The notes under the pieces were generated by a model, which saw only the letters and a list, made by a program, of their open reading frames with translations, was not told where the DNA came from and made no database searches. This document shows positions 26,338-35,167 of a DNA stretch of 64,000 bases, one piece after another. Origin of the DNA: Actinosynnema sp. ALI-1.44. GTDB lineage: Bacteria; Actinomycetota; Actinomycetes; Mycobacteriales; Pseudonocardiaceae. Positions within the stretch are counted from its first letter, which is position 1. Each line of letters opens with the position of its first letter. The translations under genes were made by a program, and so were the position numbers. Location: the NCBI RefSeq assembly GCF_001984155.1, contig NZ_MTQO01000037.1, positions 174,643 through 238,642 on the forward strand, written 5' to 3'.

Positions 26338-27821
26338 GCGTCCTGCCCATCCTGCTGCTCGCGGTTCCGTTGGCCGGATGCCTTGCCGCGCTGGCAACAC
26401 ACCGCACGGCGACAGCAGTCGGACTGGTGACCACGGGGATCACGTTCGTGCTCGCGGTGGTGACCGCGTTCTCGGTCGACTACGTCCGGCCGGGGACACA
26501 CCTGATCACGGACGTGCCGTGGATCCCGCCACTGGGCATCCGGTTCCACCTCGGCGTGGACGGTGTTTCGGTTCCGCTGGTCGTGCTCACCGCGTTGCTG
26601 TGCTTCCTCAGCATGATCTACGGGGCGCGCCGGGGAGGAACACCGGATCGGCCGCATGCGTTCGTGTCACTGTTGCTGCTGACCGAAGTCGGTATGCTCG
26701 GTACCTTCGTCGCGTTGGACCTGTTGCTGTTCTTCGTGTTCTTCGAAGTCGTGCTGATTCCGATGTACGCGCTGATCGCGGGCTGGGGCGGTGCCCAGCG
26801 CGGGCCCGCGGCCAGGCAGTTCATCCTGTACACGCTGCTCGGCTCCGGTGTGCTGCTTGTCGGGCTGCTCGTCGTCTACCTCCACACGTCCACTCTGGAC
26901 ATTGTCGCGCTGGCGGAGCTTGGTGGCACCGGGATGAGCCACACGGTTCAGGTGGCCGCGTTCGTCCTGGTCGCGGGCGGCCTGGCGGTGAAGGTGCCGA
27001 TGTGGCCGCTGCACACCTGGCTGCCGGACGCCCACAGCGAGGCACCGACGGTCGGGTCCGTGCTGCTGGCCGGGGTTCTGCTCAAGATGGGGACGTACGG
27101 CCTGATCCGGATCGCTCTGCCGATCCTGCCGGACGGCGCACGGGCGGTGGCGCCGTTCCTCGGCGCGCTCGGCGTCATCGGGATCGTGTACGCGGCGCTG
27201 GCGTGCCTCGCGCAGCGCAACCTCAAGCGGCTGATCGCGTTCTCCAGCGTCGGGCACATGGGGTTCGTGCTGCTCGGGATCTCCACGCTGACCGCGGCGG
27301 GGATTAACGCCGCGCTGTTCGCCAACATCGCGCACGGGCTGATCACCGGACTGCTGTTCTTCCTGGTCGGCGGGATGGCGGAGCGGTTCGGCAGCACCGA
27401 CATGGACAAGATCGGCGGTGGCACGCTCACCCTGGCGCCCCGGTTGAGCGTCCTGCTGGTCATCGCGGCGGTGGCCAGTTTCGGACTGCCAGGCCTGGCC
27501 GGGTTCTGGGGCGAGATGCTCGCCATGTTGGCCGCGTTCGACCCGGCGCCGGGCCTGAACCGACCACTATATCTGGTCTTCATGGTCGTCGCCGGGATCG
27601 GCGCCGTGCTGACGGCGGCCTACTTCCTTGTCATGCTGCGCCGCGTCGCACAGGGGACGTTCGCCGCGTGGCGCAAGGACCAGGGTGTCCTCGACGTCAC
27701 CCGAGCCGAGTCCTTGGCGTGGTCGCCGTTGGTGGTGCTGGTGTTCGTGGTCGGGATCTGGCCGGGCCTCGTGCTCGCCCCGACCGCCGAGGCCGTCGGC
27801 TTCTACCTGGGAGGCCGGTGA
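26334..27821 (+). CDS. nuoM: NADH-quinone oxidoreductase subunit M
   Basis: ATGA overlap with nuoL. 495 residues, about fourteen helices. Signatures: LGVDGVSVPLVVLTALLCFL, LLFFVFFEVVLIPMYALIAG with the channel Glu, VKVPMWPLHTWLPDAHSEAP with the Lys/His pathway, LLAGVLLKMGTYGLIRIALP and IAFSSVGHMGFVLLGI. Second antiporter-like proton channel of the membrane arm. Confidence 0.96.
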   Translation: MSVLPILLLAVPLAGCLAALATHRTATAVGLVTTGITFVLAVVTAFSVDYVRPGTHLITDVPWIPPLGIRFHLGVDGVSVPLVVLTALLCFLSMIYGARRGGTPDRPHAFVSLLLLTEVGMLGTFVALDLLLFFVFFEVVLIPMYALIAGWGGAQRGPAARQFILYTLLGSGVLLVGLLVVYLHTSTLDIVALAELGGTGMSHTVQVAAFVLVAGGLAVKVPMWPLHTWLPDAHSEAPTVGSVLLAGVLLKMGTYGLIRIALPILPDGARAVAPFLGALGVIGIVYAALACLAQRNLKRLIAFSSVGHMGFVLLGISTLTAAGINAALFANIAHGLITGLLFFLVGGMAERFGSTDMDKIGGGTLTLAPRLSVLLVIAAVASFGLPGLAGFWGEMLAMLAAFDPAPGLNRPLYLVFMVVAGIGAVLTAAYFLVMLRRVAQGTFAAWRKDQGVLDVTRAESLAWSPLVVLVFVVGIWPGLVLAPTAEAVGFYLGGR

Positions 27822-29266
27822 TGGTCCAGTCGGTCGACTACCTGGCCATCGCGCCGCCGTTGACCCTCGCCCTGACCGGGCTCGTCTCGCTTTTCGTGCC
27901 GCGCGTCGTGCCCTTGTCGGGGATCGTGGCCGCGAGCGCCTTCGAAGTGGTGCTGCTGGCCGGAAGCCCACGCCGGACGTTCTGTGTGGACAGTTCGTGC
28001 TCGTTCGTCGTCGACGACTTCACGGTGCTGGTGCAGACGGTGATGCTGGTCGCCGGTGCCGTGGTGCTCCTGATGGCGCAGACGGAGATCCGGGACACCC
28101 GGCTGCCCGCCGGTGAGTTCCACTTCCTGGTGTTCGCGGCGTTGTCCGGCGCGTTGACGCTCGCGGCCGGGCGTGACCTGGTGACGTTGCTGGTGTCACT
28201 GGAGGTCGTGTCGCTGCCGTTGTTCGCGTTGGTGGCGTTGCGCCGGTACGATGGCAGGTCGTCCGAGGCCGGGGTGAAGATGTTCCTGGTGTCGGTGGTG
28301 TCGACGGCGGTGATGTTGTTCGGCATCAGCCTGGTCTACGGCGCGACGGGATCGTTGTTCCTCGACCGGATCGGCGCGGCGCTGGCCACACCGTCGCCAT
28401 TGGCGTCGGTGGCCGCTGTCGGAGTGGTGCTCGTCCTGGTGGGCTTCGGGTTCAAGGTGTCCGCGGTGCCGTTCCACTTCTGGGCGCCGGACACGTATCA
28501 GGGAGCGCCCGTGGCGGTGGCGGCATTTCTGTCGGTCGTGTCCAAAGCGGCGGGATTCGCCGGTCTGGTCCTCGTGCTGAGCATCGGCTTCGCGCCGTAC
28601 GCCACCGTTTGGGGTCCGCTGATCGCGGTGCTCGCCGCGGTGTCCATGACCGTCGGCAACCTCGTCGCGCTGCGCCAACGAACCGCCATGCGGCTGCTGG
28701 CGTGGTCGTCGATCGCGCAGGCCGGGTACATGCTCGCGCCGCTGGGCGCGGCGGGCGGAGATGCCCCGCTCGACTCCCTGGTCGCGGCCACGATCGGCTA
28801 TGTCGCGATCTACTCGGTGATGAACATCGGTGTGTTCGCCGTGGTCGCAGTCGTCGGCTGGGTCGACGGGCACGGCGGGGGAGAGCTGGACGACTACCGC
28901 GGCCTGGCGCGGCGGCATCCACTGGTTGCCGTGGCCCTGGCGTTCTTCCTCGCGTGCCTCGCGGGGCTGCCACCGGGACTCGCCGGTCTGTTCGCCAAGA
29001 TCGTGGTCTTCCAAGGCACGATCGTCGGCGGCTTGGGCTGGCTGGCCGTGGTGATGGCGGTGAACACGGTGATCGGCCTGTTCTACTACCTGTCATGGGC
29101 GACCCGGTTGTTCGCCCCGCTGCCGGACCGCGCCCACTTCGGCGGGATCGGTGGGATCGGTGGGGTCGCTCGCCCGGTCGCGGTGGCGATCGCAATCGCG
29201 GCAGTGGGCACCATCCTGATGTCGATCCTGCCGCAGTTCGTCCTCGGCATCACCATCGGAGGCTGA
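27821..29266 (+). CDS. nuoN: NADH-quinone oxidoreductase subunit N
   Basis: ATG 27821 shares a base with the nuoM stop. 481 residues. LVTLLVSLEVVSLPLFALVA, FKVSAVPFHFWAPDTYQGAP and RLLAWSSIAQAGYMLAPLGA are the NuoN signature segments, each with its channel residue (Glu, Lys, His). FLACLAGLPPGLAGLFAKIV lies toward the C-terminus. Third antiporter-like channel. A 66-residue gene follows after 3 bases. Confidence 0.95.
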   Translation: MVQSVDYLAIAPPLTLALTGLVSLFVPRVVPLSGIVAASAFEVVLLAGSPRRTFCVDSSCSFVVDDFTVLVQTVMLVAGAVVLLMAQTEIRDTRLPAGEFHFLVFAALSGALTLAAGRDLVTLLVSLEVVSLPLFALVALRRYDGRSSEAGVKMFLVSVVSTAVMLFGISLVYGATGSLFLDRIGAALATPSPLASVAAVGVVLVLVGFGFKVSAVPFHFWAPDTYQGAPVAVAAFLSVVSKAAGFAGLVLVLSIGFAPYATVWGPLIAVLAAVSMTVGNLVALRQRTAMRLLAWSSIAQAGYMLAPLGAAGGDAPLDSLVAATIGYVAIYSVMNIGVFAVVAVVGWVDGHGGGELDDYRGLARRHPLVAVALAFFLACLAGLPPGLAGLFAKIVVFQGTIVGGLGWLAVVMAVNTVIGLFYYLSWATRLFAPLPDRAHFGGIGGIGGVARPVAVAIAIAAVGTILMSILPQFVLGITIGG

Positions 29267-29269
29267 CCG

Positions 29270-29470
29270 ATGCAGGCGACAGTGGCAACCTTCTCCCCGT
29301 CAACCCGCAGCGGCACGGTGTTGCTCGACGACGGCACCCGGATGACGTTCGACGCGGACGCGTTCGACCACAGCGGACTGCGCATGCTCCGCCTCGGCCA
29401 ACGCGTGGTCATGCGAGTGGTTGATGGCCGCGTGACAGCCATCAACCACATCGCACTACCGCTGAACTAG
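29270..29470 (+). CDS. small OB-fold-like protein at the end of the nuo operon
   Basis: ATG 29270 is 3 bases after the nuoN stop, so it is co-transcribed. The 66-residue product (ATVATFSPSTRSGTVLLDDG, then MTFDADAFDHSGLRMLRLGQ) resembles a cold-shock-type five-stranded barrel: GTVLLDDGT matches the strand pair before the RNP region, but aromatic RNA-binding residues are few. Similar small proteins occur in actinobacteria without known role. Its last 62 bases form the first copy of the duplicated hairpin repeat, so the final 20 codons double as a stem-loop. Confidence 0.75.
   Translation: MQATVATFSPSTRSGTVLLDDGTRMTFDADAFDHSGLRMLRLGQRVVMRVVDGRVTAINHIALPLN
29409..29470. repeat. 62-bp direct repeat, copy 1, with 12-bp hairpin
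   Basis: The stretch is repeated exactly 420 bases downstream with two mismatches (29431 and 29435). Inside it, GTGGTTGATGGC (29417-29428) and GCCATCAACCAC (29438-29449) form a perfect 12-bp stem with a 9-nt loop. In this copy it encodes the C-terminus and stop codon of the 66-residue protein and probably ends the nuo transcript. Confidence 0.85.
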
Positions 29471-29543
29471 GAGTCCGGCGTGATCAGGTTCAGTCGGGGG
29501 AAGTACGGAATTGCCGACATCGGTGCGGACTGGGCGTGAGTCG

Positions 29544-29771
29544 TCAATCAGCTCGCAGGAGGCCCATCAGTTCGTCGGTCGTGAGCGTGGTTGTGGCTTT
29601 CCCACGAATTCGCCGTGCCAGCAGGCGACCACGGGTTGGGTTCCCTTCGCGCCGGACGATTCGAAGGTCGGCGCCGTCGTCAACGACGTCGACCTCGTCG
29701 CCTGCACGGAGGTCGTACTTCCTGCGGAGCTCGATGGGGATCGTGACCTGCCCATTGCTGTTCAACCGCAC
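29544..29771 (-). CDS. AbrB/MazE-type DNA-binding protein, without a toxin partner
   Basis: GTG 29771 (MRLNSNGQVTIPIELRRKYD) is 5 nt after AAGGAGG, so I prefer it to the upstream ATG. Residues 1-42 are a SpoVT-AbrB swapped-hairpin domain: QVTIPIELRRKYDLRAGDEV is the hallmark. The C-terminal 30 residues (RGRLLARRIRGKATTTLTTD) resemble an antitoxin tail. MazE/VapB antitoxins normally precede a toxin gene; here the next minus-strand space holds only the nuo tail. It sits precisely between the two copies of the 62-bp repeat, so it may be an inserted orphan antitoxin or regulator. Confidence 0.8.
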   Translation of the reverse strand: MRLNSNGQVTIPIELRRKYDLRAGDEVDVVDDGADLRIVRREGNPTRGRLLARRIRGKATTTLTTDELMGLLRAD

Positions 29772-29828
29772 ACCGACCTCCTTCCTCCATAGCTTACCGT
29801 GGGCACGTCGCGACGCTTCCAATGAGAC

Positions 29829-29890
29829 TCATGCGAGTGGTTGATGGCCGTGTGGCAGCCATCAACCACATCGCACTACCGCTGAACTAG
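29829..29890. repeat. 62-bp direct repeat, copy 2, with 12-bp hairpin
   Basis: Same as copy 1 at 29409-29470 apart from two substitutions in the loop (29851 and 29855); the 12-bp stem is intact at 29837-29848 and 29858-29869. This copy has no start codon and ends 12 bases before the stop of the convergent subtilase. It can act as a terminator for either side. Confidence 0.85.
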
Positions 29891-29902
29891 CCGAACCAAT
29901 CG

Positions 29903-31249
29903 CTAAGCGGCGGCTACGCTCGCGCGAGCGTCAAGGAGGCCGATGCCGCATCCGCCGACGCAGCTGCCGGGCATGGCCCGTGCCCGCAGACGCGCCGTCA
30001 CCTGGGCGGGGGTCAGCAGGGCGACGCCTGCTGCCAGTTTCTTGTGCTGCATCAACGCGACGACACCGGCGACGTGCGGTGCGGCCATGCTGGTGCCCTG
30101 GTAGAAGGCGTAGGACTGGGCGGCGGGCACGGTTGTGCCTGCGTTCAGTGTGGACAGCACGCCGCCGGACGCCGCCGGGGAGGTTTCGCCGCCGGGTGCG
30201 GTGATCTCCACGGTCGCGCCGAAGTTCGAGTACACCGCGCGGTTGCCCTGGCGGTCGCTCGCTGCCACCGTGATCACACCGTTGCAGTTGGCCGGCGTGG
30301 CGTTGGAGGCGTTGACGTTGCTGTTGCCCGCTGAGACCACCACTGCCGAGCCGCGGTTGTTGGCGGCGGTGATGGCGGCCTGGAGGCTGGCCGGGCACGC
30401 ACCGCTGCCACCGAGGCTCATGTTCAGCACACGGGCAGGGTTCGGGTTGTTCGGCACGCCCGCGACCGCGCCGCCGGATGCCCAGGTGATGCCGTCGATG
30501 ATGTCGGCGAACGAACCGCCGCAACGGCCGAGCACCCGCACAGGAACGACCTTCGCGGCCGGGGCGACACCCGCGACACCCGCCGCGTTGCCGCGCAGTG
30601 CGGCGACGGTGCCGGACACGTGGGTGCCGTGCCAGCTGCTGTTGCGTGCCGGGGTTCCGGCGCCGCACTCGCCCGCGGCCTGCCAGTCGCCCTGGTCCTG
30701 CGGGTTGTTGTCACGGGCGTTGCCGTCACGGGCGGCGGCGGCGTTGCTGATCATGTCGTAGCCGCCGAGGTAGTTCGCGTTCAGTTCGGTGTGCGCGGTA
30801 CGGCCCGTGTCGATCACCGCCACACGCACACCCGCGCCCGTGAGACCGGAGTCCCACGCCGTGTCGACGCGTGCGCCCGCGGCGGCTTCGTAGTAGTGCC
30901 ACTGCTGCGGGTACATCGGGTCGTTCGGGGTGAGGTCCGCGTACATCTTCCCGTTGACCTCGGCGTACTCGACGTCACCGCGTGCCCGCAGAGCTGCGAG
31001 CGCCGTGTTGGTGTCGAGTGCCTTGTCCGGCGAAACCAGAACAGCGCCAACGGAAACCTCGCCGACGACACGCAGTCCGTTCGACGCTAACGCGTCCGAT
31101 CTCGCCGCGACACCGTCGCGGAACTTCACGATGAACTCGGTTCCCGTCGACGAAGCCGGGCCCGCGTTCGCCACCACAGGGCTTACGACAAGCAGGGTCA
31201 GCGCCGCACCGAGGCCGGTCACAGCCAGGCGGCGGGCCATTCCACTCAT
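29903..31249 (-). CDS. secreted S8 subtilisin-like serine peptidase
   Basis: Start at ATG 31249 (MSGMARRLAVTGLGAALTLL), giving a signal peptide cleaved near residue 28. Residues 36-100 are an I9-type inhibitor propeptide (TEFIVKFRDGVAARSDALAS). The catalytic triad is D147 (VAVIDTGR), H207 (SSWHGTHVSGTVAAL) and S387 (YQGTSMAAPHVAGV), with oxyanion Asn in VVSAGNSN. The C-terminal part ends with a pair of Cys and LLDARASVAAA. 448 residues, typical of actinobacterial extracellular proteases. The gene lies downstream of nuoD on the same strand but has its own leader. Confidence 0.93.
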   Translation of the reverse strand: MSGMARRLAVTGLGAALTLLVVSPVVANAGPASSTGTEFIVKFRDGVAARSDALASNGLRVVGEVSVGAVLVSPDKALDTNTALAALRARGDVEYAEVNGKMYADLTPNDPMYPQQWHYYEAAAGARVDTAWDSGLTGAGVRVAVIDTGRTAHTELNANYLGGYDMISNAAAARDGNARDNNPQDQGDWQAAGECGAGTPARNSSWHGTHVSGTVAALRGNAAGVAGVAPAAKVVPVRVLGRCGGSFADIIDGITWASGGAVAGVPNNPNPARVLNMSLGGSGACPASLQAAITAANNRGSAVVVSAGNSNVNASNATPANCNGVITVAASDRQGNRAVYSNFGATVEITAPGGETSPAASGGVLSTLNAGTTVPAAQSYAFYQGTSMAAPHVAGVVALMQHKKLAAGVALLTPAQVTARLRARAMPGSCVGGCGIGLLDARASVAAA

Positions 31250-31376
31250 AGACAGTCCCATCCGTTGCCAGTGGAGACGCTCGTGTCGTCTCCCGGCATT
31301 CAGGACGGCCTTGGCAGAGCCCAGATACACAACTGGCAAACGTAAATGTGGACTTGTCCCGGATGGAGCAATCCGG

Positions 31377-32525
31377 CTACTTGTCTATGTCACCGACGAC
31401 GAAGAACATCGAGCCGAGGATGGCGATCATGTCGGCGAGCAACGAACCTCGCATCAGTTCGGGGATCGCCTGCACGTTGTTGAACGACGCCGAGCGGAGT
31501 TTCATCCGCCACGGTGTTTTCTCGCCACGGGACACCAGGTAGTACCCGTTGATCCCGAGTGGATTCTCCGTCCACGCGTACGTGTGTCCGGCAGGGGCCT
31601 TGAGGATCTTGGGTGTGCGTACGTTGATCGGTCCGGCGGGCAGTGTGGACAGCCGGTCGGCGCACGCGGTCGCCAGGTCGAGCGAGACGTGGACCTGGTC
31701 GGCCAGGCACTCGAACCGGGCGAGGCAGTCGCCTTCGGTCCGGGTCACCACCGGGACGTCCAGTTCGCCGTACGCCAAATAGGGTTCGTCGCGGCGCAGG
31801 TCGAAGTCCAGTCCGCTGGCGCGGGCGATCGGACCGGAAACACCGTACTCGGCGGCTTGGTCCCGGGTCAGGACACCGATTCCGCGCGTGCGGGCGTGGA
31901 AGATCTCGTTGCCGCGGATGAGGTTTTCGATGTCACGCATGCCACGCCGCACGTCTTCCACGGCGACGCGCACGCGGTCGAGCCAGCCGAGCGGAAGGTC
32001 CTCCTTCAACCCGCCGACGCGGTTGAACATGTAGTGCATCCGGCCGCCGGAGACCTCCTCCATCACCGCCTGGAGGGTCTCGCGCTCCCGGAACGCGTAG
32101 AAGATGGGCGTGATGGCGCCGAGTTCGATCGGGTACGAACCGAGGAACATCAAGTGGTTGAGCACCCGGTTGAGCTCGGCCAGCAGCATCCGCGCCCACA
32201 CCGCGCGCACCGGCGGTTCGATGCCGGTCATCCGCTCGACGGCCAGCACGACGCCGAGTTCGTTGGCGAACGCCGACAGCCAGTCGTGCCGGTTGGCCAA
32301 TACGATGATCTGCCGGTAGTCGCGCACCTCGAACAGCTTCTCGGCACCGCGGTGCATGTATCCGATGATCGGTTCGACGTCGGTGATCCGCTCGCCGTCC
32401 AGGACGATCCGCAGCCGCAGGACGCCGTGCGTGGCCGGGTGCTGCGGCCCGATGTTCAGCACCATGTCCTCGCTGCCGAGGTGCGTGGCGCCCGAGCCGA
32501 TCGCGACAGTGCGTTCCGTGCTCAT
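31377..32525 (-). CDS. nuoD: NADH-quinone oxidoreductase subunit D, encoded apart from the nuo operon
   Basis: ATG 32525 overlaps the methyltransferase stop as ATGA. 382 residues, shorter than the usual 430-440. [20 protein letters not shown] near residues 23-42 is the NuoD signature that lines the quinone pocket; [11 protein letters not shown] and [16 protein letters not shown] follow; [24 protein letters not shown] and the C-terminal [10 protein letters not shown] (the conserved D-I-D end) are present. It pairs with NuoB at the quinone site. Its opposite orientation from nuoABCHIJKLMN is unusual. Confidence 0.95.
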   Translation of the reverse strand: MSTERTVAIGSGATHLGSEDMVLNIGPQHPATHGVLRLRIVLDGERITDVEPIIGYMHRGAEKLFEVRDYRQIIVLANRHDWLSAFANELGVVLAVERMTGIEPPVRAVWARMLLAELNRVLNHLMFLGSYPIELGAITPIFYAFRERETLQAVMEEVSGGRMHYMFNRVGGLKEDLPLGWLDRVRVAVEDVRRGMRDIENLIRGNEIFHARTRGIGVLTRDQAAEYGVSGPIARASGLDFDLRRDEPYLAYGELDVPVVTRTEGDCLARFECLADQVHVSLDLATACADRLSTLPAGPINVRTPKILKAPAGHTYAWTENPLGINGYYLVSRGEKTPWRMKLRSASFNNVQAIPELMRGSLLADMIAILGSMFFVVGDIDK

Positions 32526-33460
32526 ACCGCGATCCTTGCACTGAACGCCCCGGGGAGACAGGTGTCGATCGAGTACACCAGCCAGCCGAACGAGCCGAGC
32601 CCGTCCCGGCTGATCAACTCGCCTTCCTCACCGGCCTGCCGCAGCTCGCGCAGGTACCTCGGCGGGTCGGTCCTGGCGACCTCCACGGACGGTCGCGCGC
32701 CCAGAATTCCCAATGCCCGCAACGCATCCCGCTGCGTGGTCAACGCGGTCCCCGGTGTGCTCGCGGCACACGAGTCGAGGGCGACGTGCGCGGTGATGTC
32801 ACACGAGCCGTCCGGCACCGGCGACACCTGACAACCGTTCTGGTAACCGGTAAGGGAACCGTGGAACGGCCGGGCCTCGATCGTGTGCCCGTAGTCGGCG
32901 GCGACCACGACACCGCGGCGCACCCGGCCGGTCAGGTCGGCCCACGCGTCGTCTCGCGGGCGTCCGATCTCGGCGCGTTGGCCGACATCGGTGAGCGGCC
33001 ACCAGCGCTCCAGCCAGGCCAGGTCGTCGGGTCCGGGCGCGTCACCGAGCCGTTCGGTGCCGTCGGCGGACACCAGGACGAGCCGGGGTCCGCCGGCGGT
33101 CAGCTCGACCACGTCCACCGGGATGTTGTCGAGCCATTCGTTGGCGACGACCAGGCCGTCGACGCTCTCGGGAAGCTCGGTGGCCCAGCTGATCCGGCCG
33201 GGCAGGCCCGCCGGGCGCGGTGCCTTCTCCACCGCGAGCAGCCGGGCGTCGGTGTCGAGCGCGGCCAGCAGTTCGCCGTTGCCCGCGCCGACGTCCACGA
33301 TCTGCGGTGCGTCCGGCATCAGCCGGAGTATCGCCGCGCCGAACAGAGGTGAGGCGTGCACCGACGTACGAAAGTGCCGTGCTGGTTGCCCGGCGTGCCG
33401 GTAGAAGCCGTCGTCGGCGTACAGCGCCCTCTCGGCCGCCGCACGCCACGACACCCACAT
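32522..33460 (-). CDS. SAM-dependent methyltransferase, MidA/NDUFAF7-like
   Basis: 312 residues. The N-terminus has [20 protein letters not shown], similar to the loop of MidA/NDUFAF7 proteins (GFY..... F TS). [20 protein letters not shown] near residues 50-70 is the SAM-binding motif [21 protein letters not shown] near 100-120 is motif IV, where MidA has N/A-N-E-x-L-D-x-x-P. In mitochondria NDUFAF7 dimethylates an Arg of NDUFS2, the NuoD homologue. Here its stop overlaps the nuoD start, a strong hint that NuoD is the substrate. Confidence 0.82.
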   Translation of the reverse strand: MWVSWRAAAERALYADDGFYRHAGQPARHFRTSVHASPLFGAAILRLMPDAPQIVDVGAGNGELLAALDTDARLLAVEKAPRPAGLPGRISWATELPESVDGLVVANEWLDNIPVDVVELTAGGPRLVLVSADGTERLGDAPGPDDLAWLERWWPLTDVGQRAEIGRPRDDAWADLTGRVRRGVVVAADYGHTIEARPFHGSLTGYQNGCQVSPVPDGSCDITAHVALDSCAASTPGTALTTQRDALRALGILGARPSVEVARTDPPRYLRELRQAGEEGELISRDGLGSFGWLVYSIDTCLPGAFSARIAV

Positions 33461-33474
33461 GCCTGGAGCGTAGC

Positions 33475-34055
33475 CGGTCGTCCTCCTCGGCCGTGGTCAT
33501 CAACACCAGCGACACCCGGCCGGGATTCGGCGTCACGAACGCGGGCGCCGGGACGACACGGTCACCCGGTTCACCGGTGACCAGAGTGACTCGGCCGCCG
33601 CTCACCAGGCCGGGATCATCGACGACCACCCGACCGGCCCGCAACGCGGCACTGGCGTTCGGCACGTCGGCAGCCGGGATGCCGGTGACCGCCTCGACAG
33701 CCTCCGGTGCGATGACCACAACCAACGACACTCCGTTGCCGCGACCGGAGCGGACACCGAAGTAGTCCGCCTCGCCTCGTGCGCGTGCACAACGCGGATC
33801 GGACAGCGCCGCCCGCTGCTCCTCGCCGGACACGTCCCGCAGGAACACCACGCGGTCGGCCCACGCCGCGTGCCGCGGGTCGTGCGTCACCACGATCCCG
33901 GCCGTCCCGGCATCCACCTTGGACCTGAGCAGCCGCAGTACGGCCTCGCCCGTGTGCGAGTCCGGCGCGCCGGTCGGTTCGTCGGCCAGCGCCAGCCGCC
34001 GGTCGCCGATCAACGCGCGGGCGATCGCGACGCGCTGTTGCTGACCGCCGGAGGC
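33475..34055 (-). pseudogene. ABC-transporter remnant: C-terminal half of an ATPase joined to a permease fragment
   Basis: Reading leftward from 34052, the frame starts abruptly in the ABC signature ([14 protein letters not shown]), passes [20 protein letters not shown] (Walker B, D-loop) and [20 protein letters not shown] (H-loop), then changes to a permease-like segment ([20 protein letters not shown] and onward). Walker A and the first half of the ATPase are missing: the M20 gene ends only ten bases away. It looks like a MacB/FtsX-type exporter cut by deletion at both joints. There is no start codon or Shine-Dalgarno. Confidence 0.75.
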
Positions 34056-34061
34056 CCAAAC

Positions 34062-35141
34062 TCAGTATGTATGGGACAAGAGGAAGTCGGTCAAGGCCCG
34101 GTGGAAGGGCTCGATGGTGGTGATGTCGGCGTACTCCTGCGGGCCGTGCAGCCCGTCGCCGCCGATCCCGAAGATCACCGCGTCGATCCCGCGCTGGTAG
34201 TAGAACCGGCCGTCCGCGGCGCCGTGTTTGATCAGGAAGTCACCGTCGTAGCCCTGGTCGCGCGCTGCCTGCTGCAACGCCACGACCTCCGGGCGGGCGC
34301 GGTCGGCCTTGTGCGGCGGGTCCGCGTAGATCACCTGCGGGGTGACTCCCGGCTCGCAGAAGCCCCGCAGGTACTCGGTGATCTCCGCCTCGGTGCGGCC
34401 GTCCAGGTCGGTGTCCTGTGCCGGGAACCGGATGTCCAGCCACGCCTCGGCCTGCGCCGGGACCTGGTTGCGCGCGGTGTTCGGGGTCTCGATCCGTGCC
34501 ACGTTCACGGTCGTGCGCCACGCTTCCTCGTCCGGCACCGGGTACCGGTCGAGGAGGTTCTCGATGCTGCGCATCAGCTTGAGCACCGCGTTGTCCCCGA
34601 TCCACGGGTACGCGCTGTGCCCGGTCCGCCCGGACGCCCGCAGGTTGGCGCCGAGGATGCCCTTCGACTCGGTCACCAACCGCAGCCCGCTCTGCTCGCC
34701 GATGATCACGAAATCACCGGTGACACCCTGGTCGAGCTGGAACTTGGTGCCGTCCCTGCCGCCCACCTCCTCGTCGGTGACCAGTTGCAGCGCGATCGGC
34801 ACCCGGTGGCCGAGCTCGCGGAACACCAACGCCTCCACCAGCGCCGAGATCTTCATGTCCTGCGCGCCCCGCGCGTACAGCCGGTCGCCGTCCACCCTCG
34901 GCACGAACTGGTCCGCCCGGCCCGGCACCACGTCGAGGTGGCCGTTGAGGATCACCGGGAACCGCCGCCGCCGCCCGGAGTAGAGCAGGGCACTGGGTTT
35001 GCCGTTCGACTCGAACCGTTCCACCGTGAAGCCCGGCCCGACGAAATCGAGCACGAAGTCCAGTGCGCGGCGCAGTTCGTCCGGCCGGTCCGCCGTCGAC
35101 GGGATGGCGAGCAGGTCGGTCGCGGGCGTCAACAGGTCCAT
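34062..35141 (-). CDS. M20-family metallopeptidase / deacylase
   Basis: 359 residues. Metal ligands are visible in VILNGHLDVVPGRADQF (His, Asp near residues 66-70), YARGAQDMKISALVEAL (bridging Asp near 95) and QLVTDEEVGGRDG (Glu pair near 125). The dimerisation lid starts around GANLRASGRTGHSAYPW. A final His lies in GDGLHGPQEYADITTIEPFH. This is the acetylornithine deacetylase / succinyl-DAP desuccinylase / CPG2 group, hydrolysing an N-acyl amino acid or dipeptide. Divergent from an AraC gene, with only 26 bases between. Confidence 0.9.
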   Translation of the reverse strand: MDLLTPATDLLAIPSTADRPDELRRALDFVLDFVGPGFTVERFESNGKPSALLYSGRRRRFPVILNGHLDVVPGRADQFVPRVDGDRLYARGAQDMKISALVEALVFRELGHRVPIALQLVTDEEVGGRDGTKFQLDQGVTGDFVIIGEQSGLRLVTESKGILGANLRASGRTGHSAYPWIGDNAVLKLMRSIENLLDRYPVPDEEAWRTTVNVARIETPNTARNQVPAQAEAWLDIRFPAQDTDLDGRTEAEITEYLRGFCEPGVTPQVIYADPPHKADRARPEVVALQQAARDQGYDGDFLIKHGAADGRFYYQRGIDAVIFGIGGDGLHGPQEYADITTIEPFHRALTDFLLSHTY

Positions 35142-35167
35142 CGCGCCAGGTTAACTACGATGAGCGC

